Assembly (NCBI RefSeq): GCF_000473045.1
Contig: NZ_AXAY01000023.1
Location: 96,175-160,174, forward strand
Length of the DNA stretch: 64,000 nucleotides
Source: Bradyrhizobium sp. WSM3983
GTDB taxonomy: Bacteria > Pseudomonadota > Alphaproteobacteria > Rhizobiales > Xanthobacteraceae
Reading direction: 5' to 3'
Positions within the stretch are counted from its first letter, which is position 1, and each line of letters starts with the position of its first letter. Under the pieces are notes generated by a model. That model saw nothing but the letters and a program-made list of their open reading frames with translations. It did not search any database and had not been told where the DNA came from. Position numbers and translations under genes: made by a program. Shown here in pieces: positions 53,950 to 62,197 of this stretch.

Positions 53950-54780
53950 TCACCGCAGCAAAAATCGGTCCAGCGCGCCCGTCGTCTTTCCTGATGCCAC
54001 GTTTGGCATTGGTTCGGCACTCGCCGGCCTTGAGGCCCGCGGGACGGGCGGTGGACTCAGGATGAAGCCGGCGCCGCGGACGTTGCAAATGAGAGGAAAC
54101 TCGTTGGAGCCATCGACCTTGCGACGCAGCTTGCTCATATGGACGTCGACGAGGTTGCTCTCGGGCACGAACTTGTAGTGCCACACCTCCTTGAGAAGGA
54201 TCGCCCGCGTCAGTAACACATCGCTGCGTTCCATCATGTACTTCAACAACTGAAACTCGCGCGGTCTCAAATCAACTCGGCGGCCGTCACGTGTCGCGGT
54301 TCGGTCCAGAAGATCGAGCTCAAGTGGTCCCACGCGCAACACGGTATGGGCCGGTGTCGCCGGAGGTCGTGCCATGTGCTCAATACTCGCGATCAATTCG
54401 ACGATTGCGAGTGGCCGTTTGGCGCGATCGTCGCTTCGCAGCCGGGAGCCTCCCAACCTTTCAGCCGCTTTCTCGACCTTGGTCGACAACAGGGCGTGGA
54501 GATCGTCTCCTCCGGATGCGAAGTCGGACGGCAGCTCTCCAGGTGTATCGGCAAGCAGAAAGCGCACCAATACCGGAATCCCGTCGATATCGGCGAGTAG
54601 CTCCGCATGCGCGCGCTGTGGTTTCGGCTGATGCCCCGTGCTTGCGTCAGCATCGCGATGCTGGCCGCATCTGGCCGATCGGCTCGGCATGTGCGCCAAC
54701 CTCGGCTGCATCCTTGGGGCATCGTCGACGAAAGTCTGCTCGGCCCAGCGCAGGTTGCTGCTCATGTGAGGAGTGCTCAT
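53950..54780 (-). CDS. OmpR-type DNA-binding protein with a degenerate receiver
   Basis: The C-terminal 100 residues are a full winged helix, very close to the regulator at 22402-23082 (PREFQLLKYMMERSDVLLTR; VDVHMSKLRRKVD). The N-terminal part keeps only pieces of the receiver end: IPVLVRFLLADTPGELPSDF, then SGGDD, and after an extra stretch of about 25 residues PLAIVELIASIEHMARPPA. The phospho-acceptor Asp and the acidic pocket are gone, so it cannot be a normal phosphorylated regulator. It might be constitutive, bind by protein contact, or be decaying. Start uncertain (54819, 54780 or 54765). Confidence 0.7.
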   Translation of the reverse strand: MSTPHMSSNLRWAEQTFVDDAPRMQPRLAHMPSRSARCGQHRDADASTGHQPKPQRAHAELLADIDGIPVLVRFLLADTPGELPSDFASGGDDLHALLSTKVEKAAERLGGSRLRSDDRAKRPLAIVELIASIEHMARPPATPAHTVLRVGPLELDLLDRTATRDGRRVDLRPREFQLLKYMMERSDVLLTRAILLKEVWHYKFVPESNLVDVHMSKLRRKVDGSNEFPLICNVRGAGFILSPPPVPRASRPASAEPMPNVASGKTTGALDRFLLR

Positions 54781-54877
54781 GTGATGTTCTTTCGTTGCCG
54801 GGCTGCTTTGACCGGTCAATCTTCAATGATGTTCGTATGGTCAGGTCTTCGATTGAGTCGAGGCTCGATATCGCTCC

Positions 54878-55135
54878 TCACCGGGGCGCGGCGGACGAGC
54901 GCGGTTCGTCCGCCTTAGAGATCCAGAATAGCCAACTGCGGTCCATGTTCCGGCGCGCCGCGAACCGCTCGACGCATTTCTTCGAACAGAGCGGCGTTCG
55001 CCAGGAATAATGGCGGATGAGCCCAAACGGTCGCTCGCAAATCGCACAATGCGTGGCAGTGCCGTTACGATGGCATCGAAAATGTTGTGCATCCTGCTCT
55101 CCTTTGATTCGCGTGAGATCGTTGCCTTCCTGCAT
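54878..55135 (-). CDS. Small Cys-rich, zinc-ribbon-like protein
   Basis: The 85-residue frame holds CAICERPFGLIRHYSWRT followed by LCSKKCVERFAARR, that is C-x2-C and C-x3-C about 17 residues apart, as in small treble-clef or zinc-ribbon proteins. The N-terminal 30 residues look less coding, so the true start may be internal. No partner gene is evident. A shorter antisense or alternate-frame reading exists, hence moderate confidence. Confidence 0.5.
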   Translation of the reverse strand: MQEGNDLTRIKGEQDAQHFRCHRNGTATHCAICERPFGLIRHYSWRTPLCSKKCVERFAARRNMDRSWLFWISKADEPRSSAAPR

Positions 55136-55817
55136 TTGCCGTCCCGATCCTCATTGGGCTGGCCAATAGTCAGGAAGACTACGAGGATGAAAGCCGTGCC
55201 TCTATCGTACCGAGGTAAAGTCCGGTGAGGAAAAGGATCAGCAACTCTATACCCAGGGATATGATGCTCGTCTCTTGACCGCCATCGCTTGGCAGCACGG
55301 CCCAGCGCCTGTCCCGCGGAAGAGCACGCCCCGGTCGCCTGTCGTGCAGATCGGACGCGCTCGGAAGACGGGAAAGCCGCGGTGGGCCGACGGGAGCCGG
55401 AGGGACAAAGACGCGGACGGAATCGCATCGAGAGTGGGGATGTGTCGACGCGAAACCGTCCGCGAGGTCGAGCAAACAGTGCGTCAGGGAGGAGAACGCG
55501 ACCGCACTGTTCGATGCAAGAAGCTAATTCTCGTCGGTCATCGCTACAATTAAATGGAGGTTTAGCTGTCTTGGCCTGAGTTTCGGTCGACCGGTAGGCG
55601 CGGATGTCCGGACGCGAGCTATCAGGCCCGACCCTGATCCGGCACCTTCGGAATCCTCGTGCGATTACGCTCAAATTGCCCGGACGGTTCTTCGAAAATG
55701 CTCTAATCTTGTCCGCCAGGACGCTTGGGGTCATGTGGCGAACTTCCCGACCACGGATCCGGTGCGACGCGTCTTCTGCAACATGCTGTCTCATCACCTC
55801 AAACAGGGTTAAGCAGG
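55136..55817. other. Long intergenic region before the PAS kinase gene
   Basis: No gene is firmly supported. A minus-strand frame at 55179-55475 ends in a hydrophobic helix (ISLGIELLILFLTGLYLG), which might be a small membrane protein, but it lacks a ribosome site and its first half is Pro/Arg filler. The promoter of the kinase gene should lie in the right half. Confidence 0.4.
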
Positions 55818-58154
55818 ATGGCAAAATCCGGTGTTCTCGATGGGCGATCCGAGCCGGTCGCGAGCTTGTATGCTTTGGCGGTCGTATCCGTCGCAGCTGC
55901 AATCATTGCAGCGGATCTGCTGACACGTCTGCTGAATGCGGAAGCCATAGCATCCGCTTTGCTTTGCGCAATCGTTTTCGCCGCATGGATGGGTGGTTTC
56001 GGCCCCGCGTTGTTGACGATCGCGCTCGCCCTCCTGGCCTTTCACTATTATCTTGCTCCGCCGAGCAACTCGTTCGTCTGGAAGCAGGATCTGACAGTAC
56101 TAACGGTGCCCGGAGAGGGGCCGCGTCTTGCTCTGTTCTTCCTGACGTCCATCGCTGTTGCGTTTTTGATTGCGGCTCAAAGGAAAGCAACGAAAGACCT
56201 TCGACGATCAAGCAACGACCTGCGCATGGCTATTGAGGAGAAAAGCCGCACCGAGGCCGCGCTGCGACGCAGCGAGGCCTACTTGGCCGAAGCCCAGCGT
56301 TTGAGCCAGACCAGCAGCTGGGCCTGGGACGTACGTCGTCGAGAGTTCGTGTACCGGTCCCTGGAAGTGTACAATCTGTTTGGGATCGATCCGAAGGCCG
56401 ACACCATATCACCGCAACCCTTTCATGGTCACATCGTCCCGGAAGACAGAGATCGTGTCATCGAGATTACGCAGCGAGCGGTCCGGGAAAAAGCTGATCT
56501 CGAAGTCCATTTTCGTATCGCGCTCCCTGACGGATCGATCAGATACGTCCATTCCGTGGGACATCCGTTCTTGAATGCGGACGGTGAAGTGGTGGAAATG
56601 GTCGGCACCCATATCGATGTCACCGAGCAGCATCTCGCAAACGAGAAACTCAAAAAAGCCTTCGACGATATCAAGAGATCGGAGGACCGGCTTCGGCTGG
56701 TCGTTGACACGATCCCGGCGCTCGTCTGGCGCGCGAGCCCGGAAGGGATTCCCGACTTCCTCAATCAACCCGCGCTCGACTACACCGGCCTTACCCTGGA
56801 TCAGGCGGAGACCGGCTGGCCTCGCGCCTTTCATCCTGAAGACAAGAAGGGTATGTTGCAGAAGTGGAGCGCAATACGTGCGTCAGGCATGCCTGGAGAG
56901 CTCGAAGCCCGGCTGAGGCGCTTCGATGACGAATATCGGTGGTTCCTTTTTCGCGCCGAGCCGCTGCACGACGAGGCCGGCAACGTTCTCAAATGGTATG
57001 GTTCGTCCACCGATATCGAGGATCGCAAGCGAGCCGAGGAGGAATTGCGTCGAAGTGAATCCAAGCTGGTCGAAGCACAGCGTGTAAGCCGGACCGGCAG
57101 CTTCTTCTGGAACGTGCCGACGGGTGAGAGGGTCGGATCGCGGGAGTTCTTCAGGATCCTGGGATTTGATGATCCCCATTCGGTGATTTTCGACATGGTT
57201 CTTCAACGCGCTCACCCGGAAGATCGTGCACTCGTGAAAGGCGCGATCGAGCGCGCATTTTGCAACGGCGAGGATCTCGACTACGAACATCGACTGCTGA
57301 TGCCGAACGGATCAATCAAGTATGTCCACGTCGTCGCTCACGCGGACAAGAATCATGCGGGCCAGCTTGAATATGTCGGGGCGGTGGTCGATGAGACTGC
57401 GACCAAGGAGGCCGAGGCGAAGCTTCAGATGGCGCAGGCCGAACTCGCACGGGTGTCGCGCGTAACGACGCTGGGGGAAATGACGGCCTCGATATCGCAC
57501 GAGGTGAATCAGCCTCTCGCGGCGGTCGTCAATGCCGCCGGCGCCTGCCTGCGGTGGCTCGATGGCAGCCCCCCGAACCTGGACGAAGCACGAAAGGCCG
57601 TGGCGTGGATTACAAAGGAAGGGAACAGGGCTGCTGAGGTCATCAGACGCATCCGTGCGCTGGCAAAGAATGCCGAAACGCAAAAGGAGCTGCTCGATCT
57701 CAACGGCATCGTCGACGAGGTGATGGCATTGGTTCAGCGCGAATTGGCGACACGCGAGGTGCGTTGGCGGCTGGACTTGGCGCCTGCTCTTCCCAATGTT
57801 CTGGCCGACCGGGTTCAACTTCAGCAGGTGATCATCAACCTGGTCATGAACGGCGTCGAAGCCATGCAGCCTATTGCGGATAGACCGCACGAACTCGTTG
57901 TCAGGTCCGGCCGCGATGGGGCCCAGCGCGTAGTCGTGGATGTCGTGGATTCGGGCACCGGCATATCTGCCGACAATGCCGAACGGCTGTTCAATGCGTT
58001 CTTCACAACGAAAACCGGTGGAATGGGCATTGGGCTTTCGATCTGCCGCTCGATCATCGAAGCCCATGGCGGACGGCTGTCGGCCGCCAACAACGCCGGT
58101 CCGGGAGCGAGCTTTCGATTCACCTTGCCGTCATATCAAGAGGAAGCCGCGTGA
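55818..58154 (+). CDS. Membrane-anchored multi-PAS sensor histidine kinase
   Basis: The 778-residue kinase has a DUF4118-like block of four membrane helices (residues about 15-120), a short coiled coil, then three PAS/PAC units (about 150-275, 285-405, 410-530; PAC motifs such as PDGSIRYVHSVGHPF). The phospho-accepting His561 is in TASISHEVNQPLAAVVNA, and the C-terminal ATPase domain has N and G boxes (VIINLVMNGVEAM, GGMGIGLSICRSI). The layout and the coupled FixJ-like gene point to an energy, redox or light input, though no heme or flavin site is recognisable. The start at 55818 precedes the first helix; the longer frame has no support. Confidence 0.85.
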   Translation: MAKSGVLDGRSEPVASLYALAVVSVAAAIIAADLLTRLLNAEAIASALLCAIVFAAWMGGFGPALLTIALALLAFHYYLAPPSNSFVWKQDLTVLTVPGEGPRLALFFLTSIAVAFLIAAQRKATKDLRRSSNDLRMAIEEKSRTEAALRRSEAYLAEAQRLSQTSSWAWDVRRREFVYRSLEVYNLFGIDPKADTISPQPFHGHIVPEDRDRVIEITQRAVREKADLEVHFRIALPDGSIRYVHSVGHPFLNADGEVVEMVGTHIDVTEQHLANEKLKKAFDDIKRSEDRLRLVVDTIPALVWRASPEGIPDFLNQPALDYTGLTLDQAETGWPRAFHPEDKKGMLQKWSAIRASGMPGELEARLRRFDDEYRWFLFRAEPLHDEAGNVLKWYGSSTDIEDRKRAEEELRRSESKLVEAQRVSRTGSFFWNVPTGERVGSREFFRILGFDDPHSVIFDMVLQRAHPEDRALVKGAIERAFCNGEDLDYEHRLLMPNGSIKYVHVVAHADKNHAGQLEYVGAVVDETATKEAEAKLQMAQAELARVSRVTTLGEMTASISHEVNQPLAAVVNAAGACLRWLDGSPPNLDEARKAVAWITKEGNRAAEVIRRIRALAKNAETQKELLDLNGIVDEVMALVQRELATREVRWRLDLAPALPNVLADRVQLQQVIINLVMNGVEAMQPIADRPHELVVRSGRDGAQRVVVDVVDSGTGISADNAERLFNAFFTTKTGGMGIGLSICRSIIEAHGGRLSAANNAGPGASFRFTLPSYQEEAA

Positions 58155-58807
58155 CAGTCAGCTCGAAACCGCAGCGCGAAACAACGCCGGATCGTGTCGT
58201 CTTCGTCGTCGATGACGATGTGGCGATGCGTGAGACACTGAGCAGCCTTTTCCGATCCGTAGGCTTGCGGGTGGAATTGTTCGGATCGACCCGTGAATTT
58301 GCGCAGCGCGAGAAGCCCGACGCAGCGAGTTGCCTGGTGCTGGATATCCGGCTTCCCGGGCCGAGCGGCCTCGATTTCCAGGCTGAGTTGGCAAAGGCCG
58401 ACATTCACATCCCGATCATCTTCATGACGGGGCACGGCGACATTCCGATGTCGGTTCAGGCCATGAAGGCCGGCGCGATCGATTTCCTGACCAAGCCGTT
58501 TCGCGACCAGGAGATGCTGGATGCCGTCGTCAGAGCGCTTGAGCGCGATCAGAAGCGCCGCGAAGGCGCCAAGGCCGTTGGGGAAATTCGGGGGCGGCTC
58601 GATTCCCTGACAGCACGTGAACGGGAGGTGATGGGCTTCGTCGTCGATGGTTTGATGAACAAGCAAATCGCAGCAAAGCTTGGGGTTTCCGAGATCACGG
58701 TGAAAGTCCATCGTGTCAATATGATGCGGAAAATGAGAGCCCGGTCGGTCGTTGAGCTGGTTGGAATGGCGGACTCGCTCGGGATCAGAAGTCCCAAGAT
58801 ACTTTAG
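58151..58807 (+). CDS. FixJ-like response regulator (NarL/LuxR output)
   Basis: The 218-residue regulator has a receiver with phospho-acceptor Asp65 (CLVLDIRLPGPSGLD) and Lys115 (DFLTKPF), a linker and a LuxR-type helix-turn-helix (LTAREREVMGFVVDGLMNKQ, LGVSEITVKVHRVNM). It starts at a GTG that overlaps the kinase stop (GTGA), so the pair is co-translated. The palindrome at 58825-58836 just after the gene, and its twin at 59349-59360, are candidates for its binding sites. Confidence 0.88.
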   Translation: MTVSSKPQRETTPDRVVFVVDDDVAMRETLSSLFRSVGLRVELFGSTREFAQREKPDAASCLVLDIRLPGPSGLDFQAELAKADIHIPIIFMTGHGDIPMSVQAMKAGAIDFLTKPFRDQEMLDAVVRALERDQKRREGAKAVGEIRGRLDSLTAREREVMGFVVDGLMNKQIAAKLGVSEITVKVHRVNMMRKMRARSVVELVGMADSLGIRSPKIL

Positions 58808-58824
58808 ATTCGAAGCGACATCAT

Positions 58825-58836
58825 ATACCCGGGTAT
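58825..58836. promoter_or_regulatory. Palindrome ATACCCGGGTAT, copy 1
   Basis: This perfect 12-base palindrome lies in the gap between the FixJ-like gene and the stand-alone receiver gene, about 85-95 bases before the latter's start. An identical copy lies at 59349-59360; flanking bases (CATCAT before one, GATG after the other) make the two copies inverted repeats of each other. Confidence 0.55.
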
Positions 58837-58919
58837 CGTTTTCAGACCTCTATCCCCGGTGCATCGTCGTGGGGTACCGGTGCCGCTTCAGTCCAATCCC
58901 GCACCGAGGAAAGATCGCT

Positions 58920-59306
58920 TTGTCGAAGCGTCCCCTTGTTGCAATCATTGACGATGATGAATCGGTGCGGGTCACGACCGACAGCCTCGTGCGGTCGCTT
59001 GGAAGCGCCGTGCAGACATTCTCATCCGCCGAGGAGTTCCTGAGGTCGGACCGCATCGACGACTTCGCGTGTGTCATCACGGACGTTCAGATGCCAGGCA
59101 TGAGCGGCGTCCATTTGCAGGATCATCTGCGCGCCCAGGGGAGCCGCGTTCCCTTCATTTTCTTCACGGCCTTCCCGGACGAGAGGATCCGCGCGCAGGC
59201 GCTTGCGGCTGGAGCGATTTGCTACCTGACCAAGCCGTGCGACGCGGAGGGGCTCATTCGATGCTTCGAGGCCGCGCTCAAATCGGATCAGGGGCCGGGT
59301 GCTTGA
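58920..59306 (+). CDS. Stand-alone receiver-domain protein
   Basis: The 128-residue protein is a single receiver: acidic cluster at 11-13, phospho-acceptor Asp55 (CVITDVQMPGMSG), Thr in FFTAFPD and Lys105 (CYLTKPC). It has no output domain. It starts at a TTG, about nine bases after GAGGA, because translation of the receiver fold begins there and no ATG is available nearby. It could be a phosphate sink or a diguanylate-free messenger for the adjacent kinase, as seen with other single-domain receivers beside FixLJ-like pairs. Confidence 0.82.
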   Translation: MSKRPLVAIIDDDESVRVTTDSLVRSLGSAVQTFSSAEEFLRSDRIDDFACVITDVQMPGMSGVHLQDHLRAQGSRVPFIFFTAFPDERIRAQALAAGAICYLTKPCDAEGLIRCFEAALKSDQGPGA

Positions 59307-59348
59307 TACCGAGCTGTCCCTGCCGGGCGTGAGCGGTCGGGCATGACG

Positions 59349-59360
59349 ATACCCGGGTAT
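59349..59360. promoter_or_regulatory. Palindrome ATACCCGGGTAT, copy 2
   Basis: This is the second perfect copy of the 12-base palindrome, 43 bases after the receiver stop and about 180 before the next gene at 59536. It shares with copy 1 a few flanking bases in inverted order (see the entry at 58825). It could serve as a regulator site for the downstream small-protein pair. Confidence 0.55.
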
Positions 59361-59535
59361 GATGTGCCCTTCTAAAGAGCTTAGCCAATCGAGACGACGG
59401 TGGAATGGAGCGTGGCTTTGCGCGCGGTATTCTGGATCGCATCGATCGGATCCCGAGAGCAACGCAGTGATCCGGAAGGGGCCGGGCGCCTGTGCCGCGG
59501 CCGTTGTTTCACTCGTTCGGAAAATCTAGGTGACC

Positions 59536-59751
59536 ATGCTCGTTACACTTGTCGCTATCCTCTGCAATGGCCCGTTGTGCCTGGAGAAGGTCGTCACCAA
59601 CAACGAGCAGTCCGGCATCACGATGGCTGCATGCCAAGTGAATGGTCAGATCGGAATAGCCGACTGGCTGGCCAACGGCCCGTACCACGAGTGGACGTTG
59701 AAGGCTTACAAGTGTGTGCTCGGAAAATACACGCCGAAGCAGGATGCCTGA
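59536..59751 (+). CDS. Small Cys-containing hypothetical protein
   Basis: The 71-residue protein begins MLVTLVAILCNGPLCLEKVV, which could be a short exported or membrane segment, and has four Cys in all (ILCNGPLC, AACQVNG, YKCVLG). TAGG lies just before the ATG; a GTG six bases upstream is also open. Its stop shares an A with the start of the next gene, so translation is coupled. Proteins of this kind appear in Bradyrhizobium without known function. Confidence 0.6.
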   Translation: MLVTLVAILCNGPLCLEKVVTNNEQSGITMAACQVNGQIGIADWLANGPYHEWTLKAYKCVLGKYTPKQDA

Positions 59752-59981
59752 TGCCGGTCAAGCGGTCTGACGATGTCATCGTGGAGACGAATATGTTGAG
59801 CGAGCCGTATCTGAAGACAGCGTCCACTCTGGCCCGTGTCGCTCGCGAGATGGCCGACCAGACGATCGCAGATCGGCTTAGGGCGCTTGCCGAGCACTAC
59901 GAGCGGCAGGCCGATCGCGCGTCGGTGATGGATTCGGCCGGTGCCTCGGGCCGGCCCTCCGTCGCGGCCAAGGCCGGCTGA
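59751..59981 (+). CDS. Small hypothetical protein, coupled to the upstream gene
   Basis: The 76-residue protein has a charged N-terminus and one long amphipathic helix (TASTLARVAREMADQTIADR, LRALAEHYERQADRAS) followed by an Ala/Gly tail. It starts on the A of the preceding stop (TGATG). It is probably cytoplasmic and helical. Function unknown. Confidence 0.6.
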   Translation: MPVKRSDDVIVETNMLSEPYLKTASTLARVAREMADQTIADRLRALAEHYERQADRASVMDSAGASGRPSVAAKAG

Positions 59982-60143
59982 GAGGCAGTCTGGGCCGTGC
60001 GCCGAGGCTGTTTCATTGCGCTCGAACCTGTGCGGTTCGCGACTGTCTGATCGCAGAAGATCACACACCCTCAACAAGAAGTTAGCGGGCCGGGGCGTGC
60101 AGAACGCTAGTTATCTCCCATCTAGGATGAGAGAGGACAAAAC

Positions 60144-60437
60144 ATGATGACCACGAAACTATTGATCGCCGCGTTCATGAGTGCAGGGCTGGCGAGCTCA
60201 GCGCTTGCCGGCCAGACAAGGACGTACGAAAATCTGACGTACGATGTTTCGACGATGCAAGCGGAGACCTATGGCAGGTCTGGACCGTCGGCAACGCAAT
60301 CCAGCACCTATGGGGCATCCGGAACGTCCGTCGGAACGGTGACCGCTCCATCGATAGGATCCTACAACTGGCCGTCGGTTGGCGTGACCAGTGCGGTGCC
60401 GTCTTGGAGCAATACAAATCCGCCGCTTCGCAAGTGA
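60144..60437 (+). CDS. Small secreted Ser/Thr/Tyr-rich protein
   Basis: The 97-residue protein has a signal peptide (LLIAAFMSAGLASSALA) and a mature chain rich in Ser, Thr, Gly and Tyr with few charges and no Cys (SSTYGASGTSVGTVTAPSIG). It looks disordered or surface-associated. GAGAGGA lies upstream of the ATG pair. Function unknown; it resembles other short periplasmic proteins in this window. Confidence 0.62.
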   Translation: MMTTKLLIAAFMSAGLASSALAGQTRTYENLTYDVSTMQAETYGRSGPSATQSSTYGASGTSVGTVTAPSIGSYNWPSVGVTSAVPSWSNTNPPLRK

Positions 60438-60907
60438 AGGGCCTCCCCACGCAATCTTCCCGCGATCGATCGCATAGCATGTACGGGCATTGGGCGCGCG
60501 TGCGCAGGTCCCCGTCCGGGACCAGGCGGCATGGCGTTGACTGAACGCGGATTTAATCGTGATCCGGGAGCGAGCGACTACTTTCCCATTGCTTGATCCG
60601 AGCCGGAAGCAGCCCTGGGAGTCTTGGCAATGTGCTCTTTTCATCAATTCAGCTCTTTCGCCGCCTCGCGCGGCGAAGGGCTTCATCCGAAGCTGCACGC
60701 ACTGCTCGAACGGGCGACGGCATCGCCGGTCTCGGTGCTCTCGATGCGCCATGATGGCCTGGTTCAGGCCGGACCTGATCCGGATGCGAAAACTGCGTTG
60801 CTGCGCGCCAACGTGGTTCTGCTCCGGGTGACTAAATAGAGTTTTAGTGGGTGACGGGTTGGCCGCGTCCTACTTCTGGATTGTCAGGACAATTACAGGA
60901 GAAGACC
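60438..60907. other. Intergenic region, no supported gene
   Basis: An open frame of about 70 codons ends at 60839 but has no recognisable domain or clear ribosome site. No terminator or known site was seen. Confidence 0.4.
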
Positions 60908-61009
60908 ATGACCTCCACTACATCGGCATCTGTAGTCGCGATCGATCACGACCGATGGATCAGTTGTTCTCACTGGGGGATGTTTCCGCTGCGTCGCAAG
61001 GTGCGCTGA
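60908..61009 (+). CDS. Possible 33-residue peptide upstream of the YfeH-type gene
   Basis: A short frame begins MTSTTSASVVAIDHDRWISC and ends in basic residues. Its ATG is preceded by a near-perfect AGGAG at good spacing, which is unusual for a chance frame. It ends 51 bases before the transporter gene. It could be a leader peptide or the remains of a longer gene. Confidence 0.35.
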   Translation: MTSTTSASVVAIDHDRWISCSHWGMFPLRRKVR

Positions 61010-61060
61010 CGTAGCGACCGGGCCGGATCGATTCCCGGCTCTGGCGAACGGATCCTCAGC

Positions 61061-62071
61061 ATGTCCCGGCCCAAATTTCTGCCTGAGAACTTCACCCTGG
61101 CGCTGATCGCTACCGTCATCGCGGCAAGCGAGCTGCCATGCCGCGGGACAGCGGCGCTGGTGGTGGACCACCTCACCGATTTCGCGATTGCCTTGCTGTT
61201 CTTCCTGCATGGCGCAAAGCTGTCGCGGCAGGCCGTGATCACCGCAGCGGGTCATTGGCGGCTGCACGTACTGGTGTTGCTCACGACATTTGTGCTGTTT
61301 CCGCTGTTCGGCCTGGCGTTCCGGCCGATCCTGTCGCCGCTGGTGACGCCGACGCTCTACGCCGGCATCTTGTTCCTTTGTACCCTGCCGTCCACGGTCC
61401 AATCCTCGATCGCCTTCACCGCCATCGCCAAGGGCAACGTTCCGGCGGCGATCTGCAGTGCGTCGGCGTCGAGCATCATCGGTATTTTCGTCACGCCGCT
61501 CGTTGCGGGTCTCGTGCTTTCGAATCATGGGGGCGGGGCCTCGGGCTGGGATGCCATTGGACAGATCACGTTGCAGCTATTTGTGCCGTTTGTCTGCGGG
61601 CAGCTGCTCCAGCCGCTAATTGGCGGATGGATCGGACGTCACGAAGGCGTGGTTGGCGCGGTCGACCAGGGCTCGATCCTGCTCATCGTCTATTCCGCCT
61701 TCAGCGCGGCGGTCAGCGAAGGCCTGTGGCATCAGGTGCCACCGTCCGCACTCGCGGGGCTGGTTGTTGCCGACGGCATTCTTCTCGCTGCCGCGCTCGT
61801 CACCACCGGATTCGTCAGCAGATGGCTGGGCTTCGCGCCCGCCGATCGTGTGGCGATCATCTTCTGCGGCTCGAAAAAGAGCCTGTCCCAGGGGGTTACC
61901 ATGGCCAAGGTAATCTTTGCGTCCCACGCGGTGGGGGCGGTGATCCTCCCGCTCATGGTCTTCCATCAGATCCAACTGATGGTCTGCGCGGCCCTGGCGC
62001 AGCGGTGGGGTCGTCGTCAGGAGCTTCCCACAGGGTCTTCAGCCGGCCCGAAATCGCTCGTGGCACGCTGA
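61061..62071 (+). CDS. Bile acid:sodium symporter family transporter (YfeH-type)
   Basis: The 336-residue inner-membrane protein has about ten helices and the SBF-like/YfeH pattern (TDFAIALLFFLHGAKLSRQA, FLCTLPSTVQSSIAFTAIAK, IIFCGSKKSLSQGVTMAKVI). Despite the family name, bacterial YfeH proteins have no firmly known substrate; related ones move organic anions. The start codon is the first ATG before the opening helix; a ribosome site is not obvious. The insertion sequence begins about 120-150 bases downstream. Confidence 0.85.
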   Translation: MSRPKFLPENFTLALIATVIAASELPCRGTAALVVDHLTDFAIALLFFLHGAKLSRQAVITAAGHWRLHVLVLLTTFVLFPLFGLAFRPILSPLVTPTLYAGILFLCTLPSTVQSSIAFTAIAKGNVPAAICSASASSIIGIFVTPLVAGLVLSNHGGGASGWDAIGQITLQLFVPFVCGQLLQPLIGGWIGRHEGVVGAVDQGSILLIVYSAFSAAVSEGLWHQVPPSALAGLVVADGILLAAALVTTGFVSRWLGFAPADRVAIIFCGSKKSLSQGVTMAKVIFASHAVGAVILPLMVFHQIQLMVCAALAQRWGRRQELPTGSSAGPKSLVAR

Positions 62072-62197
62072 CGAAGGTGTGCCCTTTGCAGGAGTCAGGC
62101 GTCGGCCGACGCGCGATTGTCTTGAATGGAATCGGGCAAATCGGAAAAAGGGCGCCAACCGGCGGCCCGTGGATTGAGGAACTTGAACTATGGAGTG

